Below, piece by piece: positions 1 to 7,422 of a DNA stretch of 15,639 nucleotides. Under the pieces are notes generated by a model. It saw only the letters and a program-made list of their open reading frames with translations, made no database searches and was not told the origin of the DNA. Made by a program: the position numbers and the translations under genes. Position 1 is the stretch's first letter. Each line of letters starts with the position of its first letter. The stretch is from an uncultured Acidobacteriota bacterium (GTDB lineage: Bacteria > Acidobacteriota > Thermoanaerobaculia > Gp7-AA8), in contig CAMPKJ010000096.1 of the NCBI GenBank assembly GCA_946887105.1, positions 1 through 15,639 on the forward strand, given 5' to 3'.

Positions 1-1611
1 CTTTTCGCAATGGCGCTGCTGGTGCTGACCATCGCCATGTTCAACGCCGCCAGCATCTTCATCGCGCGGGCGGTGGCGCGCCAGCGCGATACCGCGATCC
101 GCATGGCACTCGGTGCGTCGCGAGGTGCGTTGTTGCGCGAAGTGCTCGCGGAGACGCTGCTCGTGTCGCTCGTGGCCGCGGCGATCGGATTCTTCCTCGC
201 CCGTGCGGCCGTGGCCGCGTTGGTGCGCATCGGACCGGCCACCATTCCGCGCCTGCAGGAAGTGACCGTGCGCCCGTCGACGTACGCGTTTGCGGCGCTC
301 GCGGCGATTCTCGTCGCGCTCGTGTGCGCGATGTTCGCGTCGCTGCGTAGCGGCGCTTCCAGCGGGCGTCGCGGCGGTCTCGATGGACTGCGCGACGGCG
401 TCGAGCGCACGCACGCGGCGCAGCGCTCGCGCCGTCTGCTGACCACGCTCGCAGGCGTGCAGCTCGCGGTCGCGCTGGTGCTTCTGGTCGGCGCGGCGCT
501 GATGGTGCGCAGCTTCCTCAGCATGGCCGGCATCGACGCCGGCTTCAGCCGCGAACAGGTCGTGACGGCGCACCTTCCGCTTCCGTCCGAACCCTATGCG
601 GACGCCGCGAAGCGGAAGCAGTTCTTCACGCAGGTCGTGGAGCGGCTGCGTACTGCGCCCGGAATCGAGAAGGCAGGCGCGGTGCTGATGCGGCCGCTCG
701 AGATCGAGCTGGGGTGGGACTGGACGCACACGGTCGAAGGACAGGGCGTGGCGGAGCAGGCCGCCAATCCGATGGCCAACCTCATCTCGTGCACGCCCGG
801 CTATCTCGAGGCGATGGGCATCCCGCTGCTGCGCGGACGCCTGTTCGACGATCGCGATCACGAGAATGCCGCGAAGTCGATGATCGTCGGACGCTCGTTC
901 GCGATGCGTCACTTCGGGACTATCGACGTCATTGGAAAGCGCGTGAAGGCGGGGAAGATCGACTCGAAGAATCCGTGGATCGAGATCGCCGGCGTGGTCG
1001 GCGACGTCCGCTATCGCGGTCTGACCACCGGCAAGCTCGACGTGTATCACTCCTACCTGCAAAGCAACTGGACGCCGCAGTACGTCGCGTTCCGGACCGA
1101 GCTCGCGTCCGCGGCGGCGGAGGGCACGCTGCGGGCGATCGTGCGCTCGATCGATCCGGCGGTGCCGGTGGCGTCGGTGCGCACCACCACGCAGCTGGTC
1201 GATGCGAAGCTCGCGCAGCCGCGCCTCAATGCCTGGATCCTGGCCACGTTTGCGGCGGTCGCGCTGCTGCTTTCGATCATCGGCGTCTATGCGGTGCTGA
1301 GCTACGCCGTGCGCAACCGCACGTCCGAGATGGGCGTGCGGCTCGCGTTGGGCGCGCGCGCCGGCGACCTGCTCCGGCTGGTCATCCGCGACGCCGTGGC
1401 GGTCTCCGCGATCGCCGCCGTGGCCGGATCTGCCGCCGCGATTTTCCTGACGCGCTTTCTGGGAAGTTTTCTCTACGGCGTGGCCCGCGCCGAGCCGATG
1501 ACGCTGCTGCTCGCGGCGCTGCTGGTCGTGCTCGCGGCGGTGGCGGGCAGCGCGGTGCCGGCGCTGCGCGCGGCGCGCACCGATCCGATGGTGGCCTTGC
1601 GGGATGAATGA
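1..1611 (+). CDS. ABC transporter permease, ADOP/MacB-type (5' truncated)
   Basis: C-terminal part of a duplicated FtsX/MacB permease. The frame is open from base 1, and the first Met (base 10) lies inside a membrane helix, so the true start is upstream of the window. Counting from that Met: an FtsX domain with helices near 2-20, 48-70 and 90-112 and the cytoplasmic motif RMALGASRG at 31-39. The second half begins with a helix near 146-168, followed by a periplasmic MacB_PCD-like domain (about 170-400) and a second FtsX domain with helices near 408-432, 462-482 and 497-520 and motif VRLALGAR at 443-450. Two FtsX domains in one chain match the acidobacterial ADOP permeases. Unlike orphan members, it is followed directly by an ATPase gene that overlaps it by 8 nt, so the two probably form an inner-membrane exporter. 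The substrate (lipid, lipoprotein, peptide or drug) is not visible from sequence. The family call is secure. Confidence 0.93.
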   Translation, partial: LFAMALLVLTIAMFNAASIFIARAVARQRDTAIRMALGASRGALLREVLAETLLVSLVAAAIGFFLARAAVAALVRIGPATIPRLQEVTVRPSTYAFAALAAILVALVCAMFASLRSGASSGRRGGLDGLRDGVERTHAAQRSRRLLTTLAGVQLAVALVLLVGAALMVRSFLSMAGIDAGFSREQVVTAHLPLPSEPYADAAKRKQFFTQVVERLRTAPGIEKAGAVLMRPLEIELGWDWTHTVEGQGVAEQAANPMANLISCTPGYLEAMGIPLLRGRLFDDRDHENAAKSMIVGRSFAMRHFGTIDVIGKRVKAGKIDSKNPWIEIAGVVGDVRYRGLTTGKLDVYHSYLQSNWTPQYVAFRTELASAAAEGTLRAIVRSIDPAVPVASVRTTTQLVDAKLAQPRLNAWILATFAAVALLLSIIGVYAVLSYAVRNRTSEMGVRLALGARAGDLLRLVIRDAVAVSAIAAVAGSAAAIFLTRFLGSFLYGVARAEPMTLLLAALLVVLAAVAGSAVPALRAARTDPMVALRDE

Positions 1612-2281
1612 GCGCATGCCGCTGATCGCCACGCGCAAGCTCACCAAGTCCGTCGCGCAGGGACCCTCGCGCGTCTGGCTCCTGCGCGACATCGATCTGG
1701 CGATCGACGAAGGCGACTTCGTGTCGATCTCCGGTCCGTCCGGCGCCGGAAAATCGACGCTGCTGCACATTCTCGGCATGCACGACGCGGAGTGGGAAGG
1801 CTCGTACGAGCTCGACGGACACGACGTGCGCGCGCTCTCGCCGAAGCAGCGCGGCGATCTGCAGCGGCGCACCATCGGCTTCGTGTTCCAGAGCTATCAC
1901 CTCATCGACGACCTCACCGTGGCGGAGAACCTCGACGTGCCGCTGCGCTATCGCGACGTCGGCAGGATCGAGCGGCAGAGTCTCGTCGCCGACGCGCTCG
2001 ACCGGTTCCGCATCGTCGGCAAGAAAGACCTCTATCCGTCGCAGCTTTCGGGCGGCCAGCAGCAGCTGGTCGGCGTCGCGCGCGCGGTGATCGCCAAACC
2101 GAAACTGATCCTCGCCGACGAGCCGACCGGCAACCTGCACTCCGAGCAGGCGCGTGAGATCATGGAGCTCTTCCGCGAGCTCAATCGCGGCGGAACGACG
2201 ATCGTGCAGGTGACGCACTCCGAAGAGAACGCTGCGTACGGAAATCGCCGCATCCGCCTGCGCGATGGATGGCTGGCGTGA
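1604..2281 (+). CDS. ABC transporter ATP-binding protein, LolD/MacB type
   Basis: 225-residue cytoplasmic ATPase that should power the upstream permease. Visible motifs: Walker A GPSGAGKS (44-51), Q-loop Gln96 in FVFQS, signature LSGGQQQ (148-154), Walker B LILADEP (168-174, catalytic Glu173) and H-loop His205 in VTHS. The segment around SYHLIDDLTVAENLDVPL (97-114) is typical of the LolD/MacB/FtsE group. Two departures from the consensus: Leu155 replaces the usual Arg after LSGGQQQ, and the D-loop reads GNLHS instead of GNLDS, so the usual Asp is His178. The ATG at 1604 overlaps the permease stop, which suggests translational coupling; no separate Shine-Dalgarno site is seen. An ATG at 1616 is a possible alternative start. 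An active ATPase is likely but the D-loop change deserves attention. The family assignment is near certain; the transported substrate is unknown. Confidence 0.95.
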   Translation: MNERMPLIATRKLTKSVAQGPSRVWLLRDIDLAIDEGDFVSISGPSGAGKSTLLHILGMHDAEWEGSYELDGHDVRALSPKQRGDLQRRTIGFVFQSYHLIDDLTVAENLDVPLRYRDVGRIERQSLVADALDRFRIVGKKDLYPSQLSGGQQQLVGVARAVIAKPKLILADEPTGNLHSEQAREIMELFRELNRGGTTIVQVTHSEENAAYGNRRIRLRDGWLA

Positions 2282-2288
2282 GCCGGTT

Positions 2289-2294
2289 GGAGAG
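2289..2294 (+). promoter_or_regulatory. Shine-Dalgarno site deciding the GTG start of the response regulator
   Basis: GGAGAG lies 6 nt before a GTG at 2301. This favours the GTG over the in-frame ATG at 2265, which lies inside the end of the ATPase gene and would add 12 residues unlike a receiver domain. Confidence 0.6.
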
Positions 2295-2300
2295 CGTTCC

Positions 2301-3668
2301 GTGAGCGCTGCACCTCCTCCGCGCGTCCTGGCCGCGGACGATCAGCCGCACGTCCTCTCCGCGCTGAAGCTGTTGCTGCGCAGCGAAGGGTTCGAGATCG
2401 AGACCGTCGCGTCGCCCGCGGCCGTCTATCGCGCGGTCGAAGGCCGCACGTTCGACGCGGTGCTGATCGACCTCAATTACGCGCGCGATACCACCAGCGG
2501 CCAGGAAGGGCTGGAACTGCTGGAGCGCCTGCACGCTTACGACGAACTGCTGCCGGTGGTGGTGATGACCGCCTGGGGCTCGGTCGATCTCGCAGTGGCG
2601 GCGATGCGCGCCGGCGCGCGCGATTTCGTGCAGAAGCCGTGGGAAAACGAGAAGCTGCTGGCCACGCTGCGCACGCAGATCGAGCTCGGACGCGCGCTGC
2701 GCAAGGGGCAGCGCCTCGAGGCGGAGAACCGCGTGCTGCGCGGCGATGACAAGCGTCCGACGCTGATCGCGGAGTCGCGCAGCATGCGCCCGGTGCTGGA
2801 GATGATCGAGCGCGTCGGACCGTCCGACGCCAGCGTGTTGATCACCGGCGAGAACGGCACGGGCAAAGGGGTCGTTGCGCGCGCGTTGCACGCGGCGTCG
2901 CGACGGACCTCGCGGCCGCTGGTCTCCGTGAACGTCGGCGGCTTGCCGGAGTCGCTCTTCGAGAGCGAACTGTTCGGACACGTGAAAGGCGCGTTCACGG
3001 ACGCGAAGGCGGATCGCGTGGGACGCTTCGAGCTCGCGGACGGCGGGACGCTCTTCCTCGACGAGATCGCCAATGTGCCGCTGGCGCAGCAGGCGAAGTT
3101 GCTGCGCGTGCTGGAGACCGGCGAGTTCGAGCGCGTCGGATCGTCCCGCACGCGGCAGGCGGACGTGCGCATCCTCTCCGCCACCAACGCGCGGCTCGAC
3201 GAGGAAGTCGATGGCGGACGTTTCCGGCAGGACCTCTACTTCCGCCTGCGCACGGTGGAGATCCATCTGCCGCCGCTGCGCGAACGCCGCGAAGACATCC
3301 CGTCGCTGGCCAGCCACTTCCTGACCGCCCACGCGGCGCGCTATCGAAAAGCGCTGACCGGTTTCGACGAAGCGGCGATGAAGACCCTGCTCGCGCATTC
3401 CTGGCCCGGCAACGTGCGCGAGCTCGATCACGCCATCGAAGGCGCCGTGCTGATGGCCATCGGCACCACCATCCGCGCCGCCGAGCTCGGACTGGCCGTC
3501 CCCGCCTCACGCGCGCCGCGCATCGAGGACATGAGCCTCGAGGAAGTGGAAACGCTGCTGATCCGCAAGGCGCTCTCGAAGTACGGCGGCAACGTATCGC
3601 GCGCCGCCGAGGCGCTGGGATTGAGCCGGAGTGCGTTGTATCGAAGGATTCAGAGGTATGGGATCTGA
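2301..3668 (+). CDS. Sigma-54-dependent response regulator, NtrC family
   Basis: 455-residue cytoplasmic transcription activator with three domains. The receiver domain (about 8-125) has acidic pocket Asp13/Asp14, phospho-acceptor Asp57, Thr90 and Lys112; an extended loop after Asp57 (NYARDTTSGQEG, 59-70) is longer than in typical receivers. The AAA+ sigma-54 activation domain (about 155-395) has Walker A GENGTGKG (183-190), a sigma-54 contact loop reading GAFTDA (230-235) instead of GAFTGA, and Walker B LFLDE (251-255). The Fis-type helix-turn-helix is at about 425-452 (GNVSRAAEALGLSRSALYRR). The gene sits 19 nt after the ATPase and before a histidine kinase, so it is probably the kinase's partner and may control this exporter operon. 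An in-frame ATG at 2265 is an alternative start. No convincing -24/-12 promoter was found in the window; the operon promoter probably lies upstream of it. The family call is very secure, the target genes are inferred. Confidence 0.95.
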   Translation: MSAAPPPRVLAADDQPHVLSALKLLLRSEGFEIETVASPAAVYRAVEGRTFDAVLIDLNYARDTTSGQEGLELLERLHAYDELLPVVVMTAWGSVDLAVAAMRAGARDFVQKPWENEKLLATLRTQIELGRALRKGQRLEAENRVLRGDDKRPTLIAESRSMRPVLEMIERVGPSDASVLITGENGTGKGVVARALHAASRRTSRPLVSVNVGGLPESLFESELFGHVKGAFTDAKADRVGRFELADGGTLFLDEIANVPLAQQAKLLRVLETGEFERVGSSRTRQADVRILSATNARLDEEVDGGRFRQDLYFRLRTVEIHLPPLRERREDIPSLASHFLTAHAARYRKALTGFDEAAMKTLLAHSWPGNVRELDHAIEGAVLMAIGTTIRAAELGLAVPASRAPRIEDMSLEEVETLLIRKALSKYGGNVSRAAEALGLSRSALYRRIQRYGI

Positions 3669-3671
3669 CGA

Positions 3672-3761
3672 GATGTTGTCGGTGATCGGTTGTCAGTTGT
3701 CTGTGCGTTTTCGCTCGAGCGAAACGTCACAGACAACTGACAACCGACAACCGATAACATC
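3672..3761. repeat. 90-nt inverted repeat made of heptamer units between the regulator and kinase genes
   Basis: Arms 3672-3705 and 3728-3761 (34 nt each) pair with 31 Watson-Crick pairs, one G-T wobble and two mismatches. The loop itself folds: 3709-3724 is a perfect palindrome centred on CTCGAG. The arms have a 7-nt period; the right arm reads ACAACTG, ACAACCG, ACAACCG, ATAACAT from 3733. The element begins 3 nt after the regulator stop and ends 6 nt before the kinase GTG. It could act as an mRNA hairpin that attenuates or stabilises the operon transcript, or be a dispersed genomic repeat. There is no U-tract, so it is not a canonical terminator. Confidence 0.85.
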
Positions 3762-3767
3762 GTTGAC

Positions 3768-5072
3768 GTGAAGCGCCTCGAGCACCGCGTGATCCTTGCC
3801 ACTCTCGGGTCGCTCGCGCCGCTGCTGCTTGCGGTCGCGTGGCTGCTCGTGTCCGAATCGCGCGCGACGCGCTGGACCGTGGCGGTCCTCGCGGCACTCT
3901 GCATGGTCATCCTCATCGCGGTGCTGCGCGCGCAGATCAACTATCCGCTGCGCACGCTCGCGAATCTGATCTCGGCGTTGCGCGAGGAGGATTACTCGAT
4001 CCGCGCGCGCGGCGTTGGGCGCCGGCGCGATGGGATGGGGGAACTGACGCGCGAGCTGAACCTGCTCACCGACACGCTGCGCCATCGCCGTTTCGGCGAA
4101 GTCGAGGCAGCGGCGCTGGTGCGCTCGGTGCTCGAGCACATCGACTCCGCGATCTTCACGTTCGACGAGCGTTGGCGCCTGCGTCTCGTCAATCGCGCCG
4201 GCGAGCGTCTCCTCGGCCGGCCGGCCGAACAGCTGCACGGGCGCACGGCCGCGGAGCTCGGCGTCGAGGCGTTTCTCACCGGCGACGACACGCGCACCGT
4301 CGAGATCGTGCTGCCCGGCGGACACGGACGCTTCCGCATCCGCCGCACCACCTTCCGCCAGAGCGGCGTTCCGCACGTGCTGCTGTCGATGTCGGACCTC
4401 AGCCGCGCATTGCGCGAAGAAGAGCGTCAGGCGTGGCAGCGATTGCTGCGCGTGCTCTCGCACGAATTGAACAACTCGCTCGCGCCGATCCGCTCGATCG
4501 CCGGCAGCCTCGGATCGATTCTGAAGAGGGAGCGCCTGCCCGACCACTGGCTCGACGACGCGCAGCAGGGATTGGAAGTCATCGACCTGCGCGCGGCCGC
4601 GCTCACGCGATTCCTGCAGGCGTACTCCGAGCTCGCGCGACTGCCGCAGCCGCAGTTGCGTCCGATGCACGTCGGCGGGATCGTGCGCCGCGTGGCCGGA
4701 TTGGAAACGCGCGTGGCCGTGGCCGTCGAGCCGGGGCCGGACCTCACCATCAACGCGGACGCCGATCAGATCGAGCAGTTGCTGATCAACCTGGTGCGCA
4801 ACGGTGCCGACGCGGTGCTCGAAACGGGAGGGAGGGTGACGATGTCGTGGACGGCGGCGCAGGATTCCATCGAGATCTGTGTCGCGGATGAAGGCGCCGG
4901 CATCAGCGGCACCGCGAATCTCTTCATCCCATTCTTCACCACCAAACCGGGCGGCATGGGCATCGGTCTGACACTCGCGCGCCAGATCGCCGAGGCTCAT
5001 GATGGTGCGCTCACGCTCTCGAATCGGGAGAATGGGGGCGCGGTGGCGAGATTGAGATTGCCGCGCCGCTGA
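3768..5072 (+). CDS. Membrane sensor histidine kinase, NtrY-like
   Basis: 434-residue inner-membrane kinase. Two helices at about 8-28 and 36-54 enclose only a few extracytoplasmic residues, so the signal is probably sensed in the membrane or cytoplasm, not by a large periplasmic domain. A HAMP-like segment (about 55-108) and a PAS-like domain (about 113-212) follow. The H-box is LSHELNNSLAPI (230-241, phospho-acceptor His232), the N-box NLVRNGADA (341-349, Asn345), G1 DEGAGI (374-379), the F-box FIPFF (386-390) and G2 GGMGIGL (395-401). All catalytic motifs are intact. It should phosphorylate the NtrC-type regulator encoded just upstream. The GTG start at 3768 has no clear Shine-Dalgarno site, and the preceding 90-nt hairpin ends 6 nt before it, which could limit its translation. 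The next gene starts 6 nt downstream. Confidence 0.94.
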   Translation: MKRLEHRVILATLGSLAPLLLAVAWLLVSESRATRWTVAVLAALCMVILIAVLRAQINYPLRTLANLISALREEDYSIRARGVGRRRDGMGELTRELNLLTDTLRHRRFGEVEAAALVRSVLEHIDSAIFTFDERWRLRLVNRAGERLLGRPAEQLHGRTAAELGVEAFLTGDDTRTVEIVLPGGHGRFRIRRTTFRQSGVPHVLLSMSDLSRALREEERQAWQRLLRVLSHELNNSLAPIRSIAGSLGSILKRERLPDHWLDDAQQGLEVIDLRAAALTRFLQAYSELARLPQPQLRPMHVGGIVRRVAGLETRVAVAVEPGPDLTINADADQIEQLLINLVRNGADAVLETGGRVTMSWTAAQDSIEICVADEGAGISGTANLFIPFFTTKPGGMGIGLTLARQIAEAHDGALTLSNRENGGAVARLRLPRR

Positions 5073-5078
5073 GGACGA

Positions 5079-7226
5079 ATGCGACCACTGATCTTCACGC
5101 TCCTGTTCACGACGATCGCGGCCGCGCAGCCGGCGCCGCCGGCGCCGATCCAGGTCACGCGCACGACGGCACCGATCGCGCTCGACGGCAAGCTCGATGA
5201 CGCGGCCTGGCAGTCCGCCGCGAAGATCGATCGCTTCTACGAGACTTCGCCCGGCGACAACAACCCGCCGATCGTGAACACGATCGCATACGTCACGTAC
5301 GACGACCGCTACTTCTACATCGGCGTGCGCGCAGACGATCCGGAGCCGGCGAAGATCCGCGCGCCGTTCGTCGATCGCGATGGCGTGATCGGCACCGACG
5401 ACAACATCGCCATCTTCCTCGACACGCGCAATGACAAGCGCTCGGCCATCGAGCTGCGCGTCAATCCGCGCGGCATTCAGGCGGATGGCATCTTCAACGA
5501 CGCGAACTTCAACGAAGACTTTTCGCCGGACTTCTACTACGACACCGCCGCGACCATCGACGACGGCGGCTGGAGTGCCGAGTTCCGCATCCCGTTCTCG
5601 TCGCTGCGCTACGGCTCATCCGATCCGCAGACGTGGAACATCCTGGTGTGGCGCAACTATCCGCGCGAGTTCCGCTACGCCATCCACAGCGCGCCGATCC
5701 CGCGCGGTTCGAACTGCCACATCTGCCACACGCATCCGATCGCCGGTCTGACCGGATTGCCGGCCGCATCGCATTTCGTGGTCGCGCCGTATGCGGCCGC
5801 GCAGCATGTTTCCGCGCCGGGCGAAAACTCGGACTACGACGCCGACGCGGGCGTCGATCTGAAGTGGACCCCGACCGCGAACAACGCCTTCGACGTCACG
5901 CTCAACCCGGACTTCTCGCAGATCGAGGCGGACGTTCCGCAGATCACGGTCAATCGCCGTTTCGCCGTGTTTTTCGCCGAGAAGCGGCCGTTCTTTCTGG
6001 AAGGCTTCGACCTGTTCGACACGCCGATGCAGGTGGCGTACACGCGCACCATCAACTCGCCGCGCGCCGGCGTGCGCGCCACCGGCAAGTTCGGCGCGAC
6101 CGCGTACACGTTGCTCGTCACCAGGGACGAGGGCGGCGGGCTGACCATCATCCCGGGCCCGGAGGGGTCCGATTTTGCGCCGCAGGATTCCAGGTCGTAC
6201 GCGACCATCGGACGCGTGCGCCGCGATTACGGCGCGTCGTTCGTCGGCGCCGTGCTCACCAGCCGCGAAATCGACGGAGGCGGACACAATCGCGTGCTCG
6301 GTCCCGATTTTCAGTGGCGCCCGAGCGATTCGGATGAACTGACCGCGCAGCTGCTGGTCAGCGATACCGACGACCGCGATCGCGTCGAAAGCTCCCGTTC
6401 GCACGCGTTCGAGATCGAGTACTCGCGTGAAAAGCGCGGCTACGACTGGTCGCTCAAAGGCGCCGACATCGGCGACGGCTTCCGCGCCGACCTCGGATTC
6501 ATGCCGCAGGTGGGCTATCGCGAGCTCACCGCCCGCGCCGGCCGGCGGTACTACCCGGAGAACGGCAAGGTGCGTTTCTTCCGTCCGGGTGTCGAGCTGT
6601 CGCGGCAGACCAATCAGGAGAACGAGAAGATCTACGAGCTGGTGTCGTTCGACCTCAACGGCAGCGGCGCGAAGAACATGAACTTCCAGGTGCTGTTTCG
6701 TCCGCGCGAGAAGATCCGCGTTCGCGGACAGCTGCTCGAGCAGACGTACGGCGTGTTCTTCTTCCAGTTCGATCCGTCACGCCGCCTGCCGCGGCTCTTC
6801 ATCGACTCGCGCTTCGGCGACAGCATCGACTTCGAGGGAGCGCGCGTCGGCACCGGCGCCACCATCGCCCTCGGCGCGACTGCCCGTCCGCACGATCGCC
6901 TCGATCTGCAGTTCACCGTCAACCGTGAATGGCTGGACATCGACGACAGCCGCCTCTTCACCGCGGACGTGCAACGCGTGCGCGCGCAGTACAGCTTCTC
7001 CGCGAAGTCGCTGCTGCGCGTGATCGCGCAATACGTCGAGACCGATTTCGGCGGCGACATCCGCAGCGGCGACTTTCTCGGCAGCGTGCTGTACAGCTAC
7101 AAGCTCAACTGGCAGACGGTGTTGTTCGCCGGCTATGGCGACAATCGCGTGCTGAACGAGTCGAACGATCTGGAGGAGGCGGGGCGGTCGTTCTTCTTCA
7201 AAGTGTCGTATGCGTTTCTGCGATGA
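5079..7226 (+). CDS. Exported CBM9-like/DUF5916 protein, putative outer-membrane barrel
   Basis: 715 residues. A signal peptide (about 1-16, cleavage near AAAQP) is followed by a CBM9-like beta-sandwich (about 23-205; TTAPIALDGKLDDAAW and DNIAIFLDTRNDK are typical). Then comes a DUF5916 region (about 225-715) containing NPDFSQIEADVPQ and FFAEKRPFFLEG, and a C-terminus of alternating beta strands ending in FFFKVSYAFLR, as in outer-membrane barrels. Family function is unknown; a surface or outer-membrane role in binding or passing glycans or other ligands is an inference. Between the two domains is CHICH (residues 213-217), a match to the CXXCH heme-c attachment pattern. GAGGA at 5071-5075 serves as a close ribosome site. 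The gene starts 6 nt after the kinase stop, which indicates co-expression with the two-component/ABC module. No frame damage is seen. Confidence 0.88.
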   Translation: MRPLIFTLLFTTIAAAQPAPPAPIQVTRTTAPIALDGKLDDAAWQSAAKIDRFYETSPGDNNPPIVNTIAYVTYDDRYFYIGVRADDPEPAKIRAPFVDRDGVIGTDDNIAIFLDTRNDKRSAIELRVNPRGIQADGIFNDANFNEDFSPDFYYDTAATIDDGGWSAEFRIPFSSLRYGSSDPQTWNILVWRNYPREFRYAIHSAPIPRGSNCHICHTHPIAGLTGLPAASHFVVAPYAAAQHVSAPGENSDYDADAGVDLKWTPTANNAFDVTLNPDFSQIEADVPQITVNRRFAVFFAEKRPFFLEGFDLFDTPMQVAYTRTINSPRAGVRATGKFGATAYTLLVTRDEGGGLTIIPGPEGSDFAPQDSRSYATIGRVRRDYGASFVGAVLTSREIDGGGHNRVLGPDFQWRPSDSDELTAQLLVSDTDDRDRVESSRSHAFEIEYSREKRGYDWSLKGADIGDGFRADLGFMPQVGYRELTARAGRRYYPENGKVRFFRPGVELSRQTNQENEKIYELVSFDLNGSGAKNMNFQVLFRPREKIRVRGQLLEQTYGVFFFQFDPSRRLPRLFIDSRFGDSIDFEGARVGTGATIALGATARPHDRLDLQFTVNREWLDIDDSRLFTADVQRVRAQYSFSAKSLLRVIAQYVETDFGGDIRSGDFLGSVLYSYKLNWQTVLFAGYGDNRVLNESNDLEEAGRSFFFKVSYAFLR

Positions 7227-7289
7227 GCGGCCGCGCGCGCACCGTGCCAATCCGGAAGAACAGCAGCGGAGCTTGTGCAGCCGCACGCG

Positions 7290-7334
7290 AAAACGTGCGA
7301 AAAGGTGTGATTTTCGGCCGAAAAACGCGAAAAA
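7290..7334. promoter_or_regulatory. Phased A/T tracts (predicted curved DNA) upstream of the HU gene
   Basis: Five runs of 4-5 A or T occur at 7290-7293, 7300-7303, 7311-7314, 7321-7325 and 7330-7334, spaced about 9-11 nt apart, in otherwise GC-rich DNA. A-tracts in phase with the helical repeat are known to curve DNA, and A-rich DNA just upstream of -35 can act as an UP element. The stretch directly precedes the putative HU promoter. Confidence 0.6.
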
Positions 7335-7338
7335 TGCA

Positions 7339-7367
7339 TTGCATCGCGGCGCGTTCGTCATTACATT
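7339..7367 (+). promoter_or_regulatory. Possible sigma-70-type promoter of the HU gene
   Basis: TTGCAT (7339-7344) and TACATT (7362-7367) are separated by 17 nt, a fair match to -35/-10 elements (3/6 and 4/6). Transcription would begin near 7374, leaving a leader of about 50 nt. Judged by eye only. Confidence 0.35.
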
Positions 7368-7404
7368 GCGTCCGCTCGTCCGCCACCGGACAGACTCGCC
7401 GAAA

Positions 7405-7409
7405 AGGAG
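7405..7409 (+). promoter_or_regulatory. Shine-Dalgarno site of the HU gene
   Basis: AGGAG inside an A-rich stretch, 13 nt before the ATG at 7423. The spacing is long but this is the only strong site. It rules out the much longer in-frame ORF that opens at 7210, whose N-terminal part is not HU-like. Confidence 0.55.
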
Positions 7410-7422
7410 AAACAACCCACTC

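Noticed and set aside
111..125. TGGCAC-containing sigma-54 promoter candidate
   Set aside because: The GC element is at the wrong distance and the site is inside the permease coding sequence.
3733..3760. CRISPR-like repeats
   Set aside because: Units are 7 nt with no spacers, so they are tandem heptamers inside an inverted repeat.
3693..5000. 435-codon open frame on the - strand opposite the histidine kinase
   Set aside because: Composition typical of antisense frames in GC-rich DNA; the + strand kinase has every catalytic motif.
7210..7422. N-terminal extension of the HU gene reaching into the DUF5916 gene
   Set aside because: The added residues are Arg-rich and unlike HU; AGGAG before ATG 7423 and the usual HU length support the short form.
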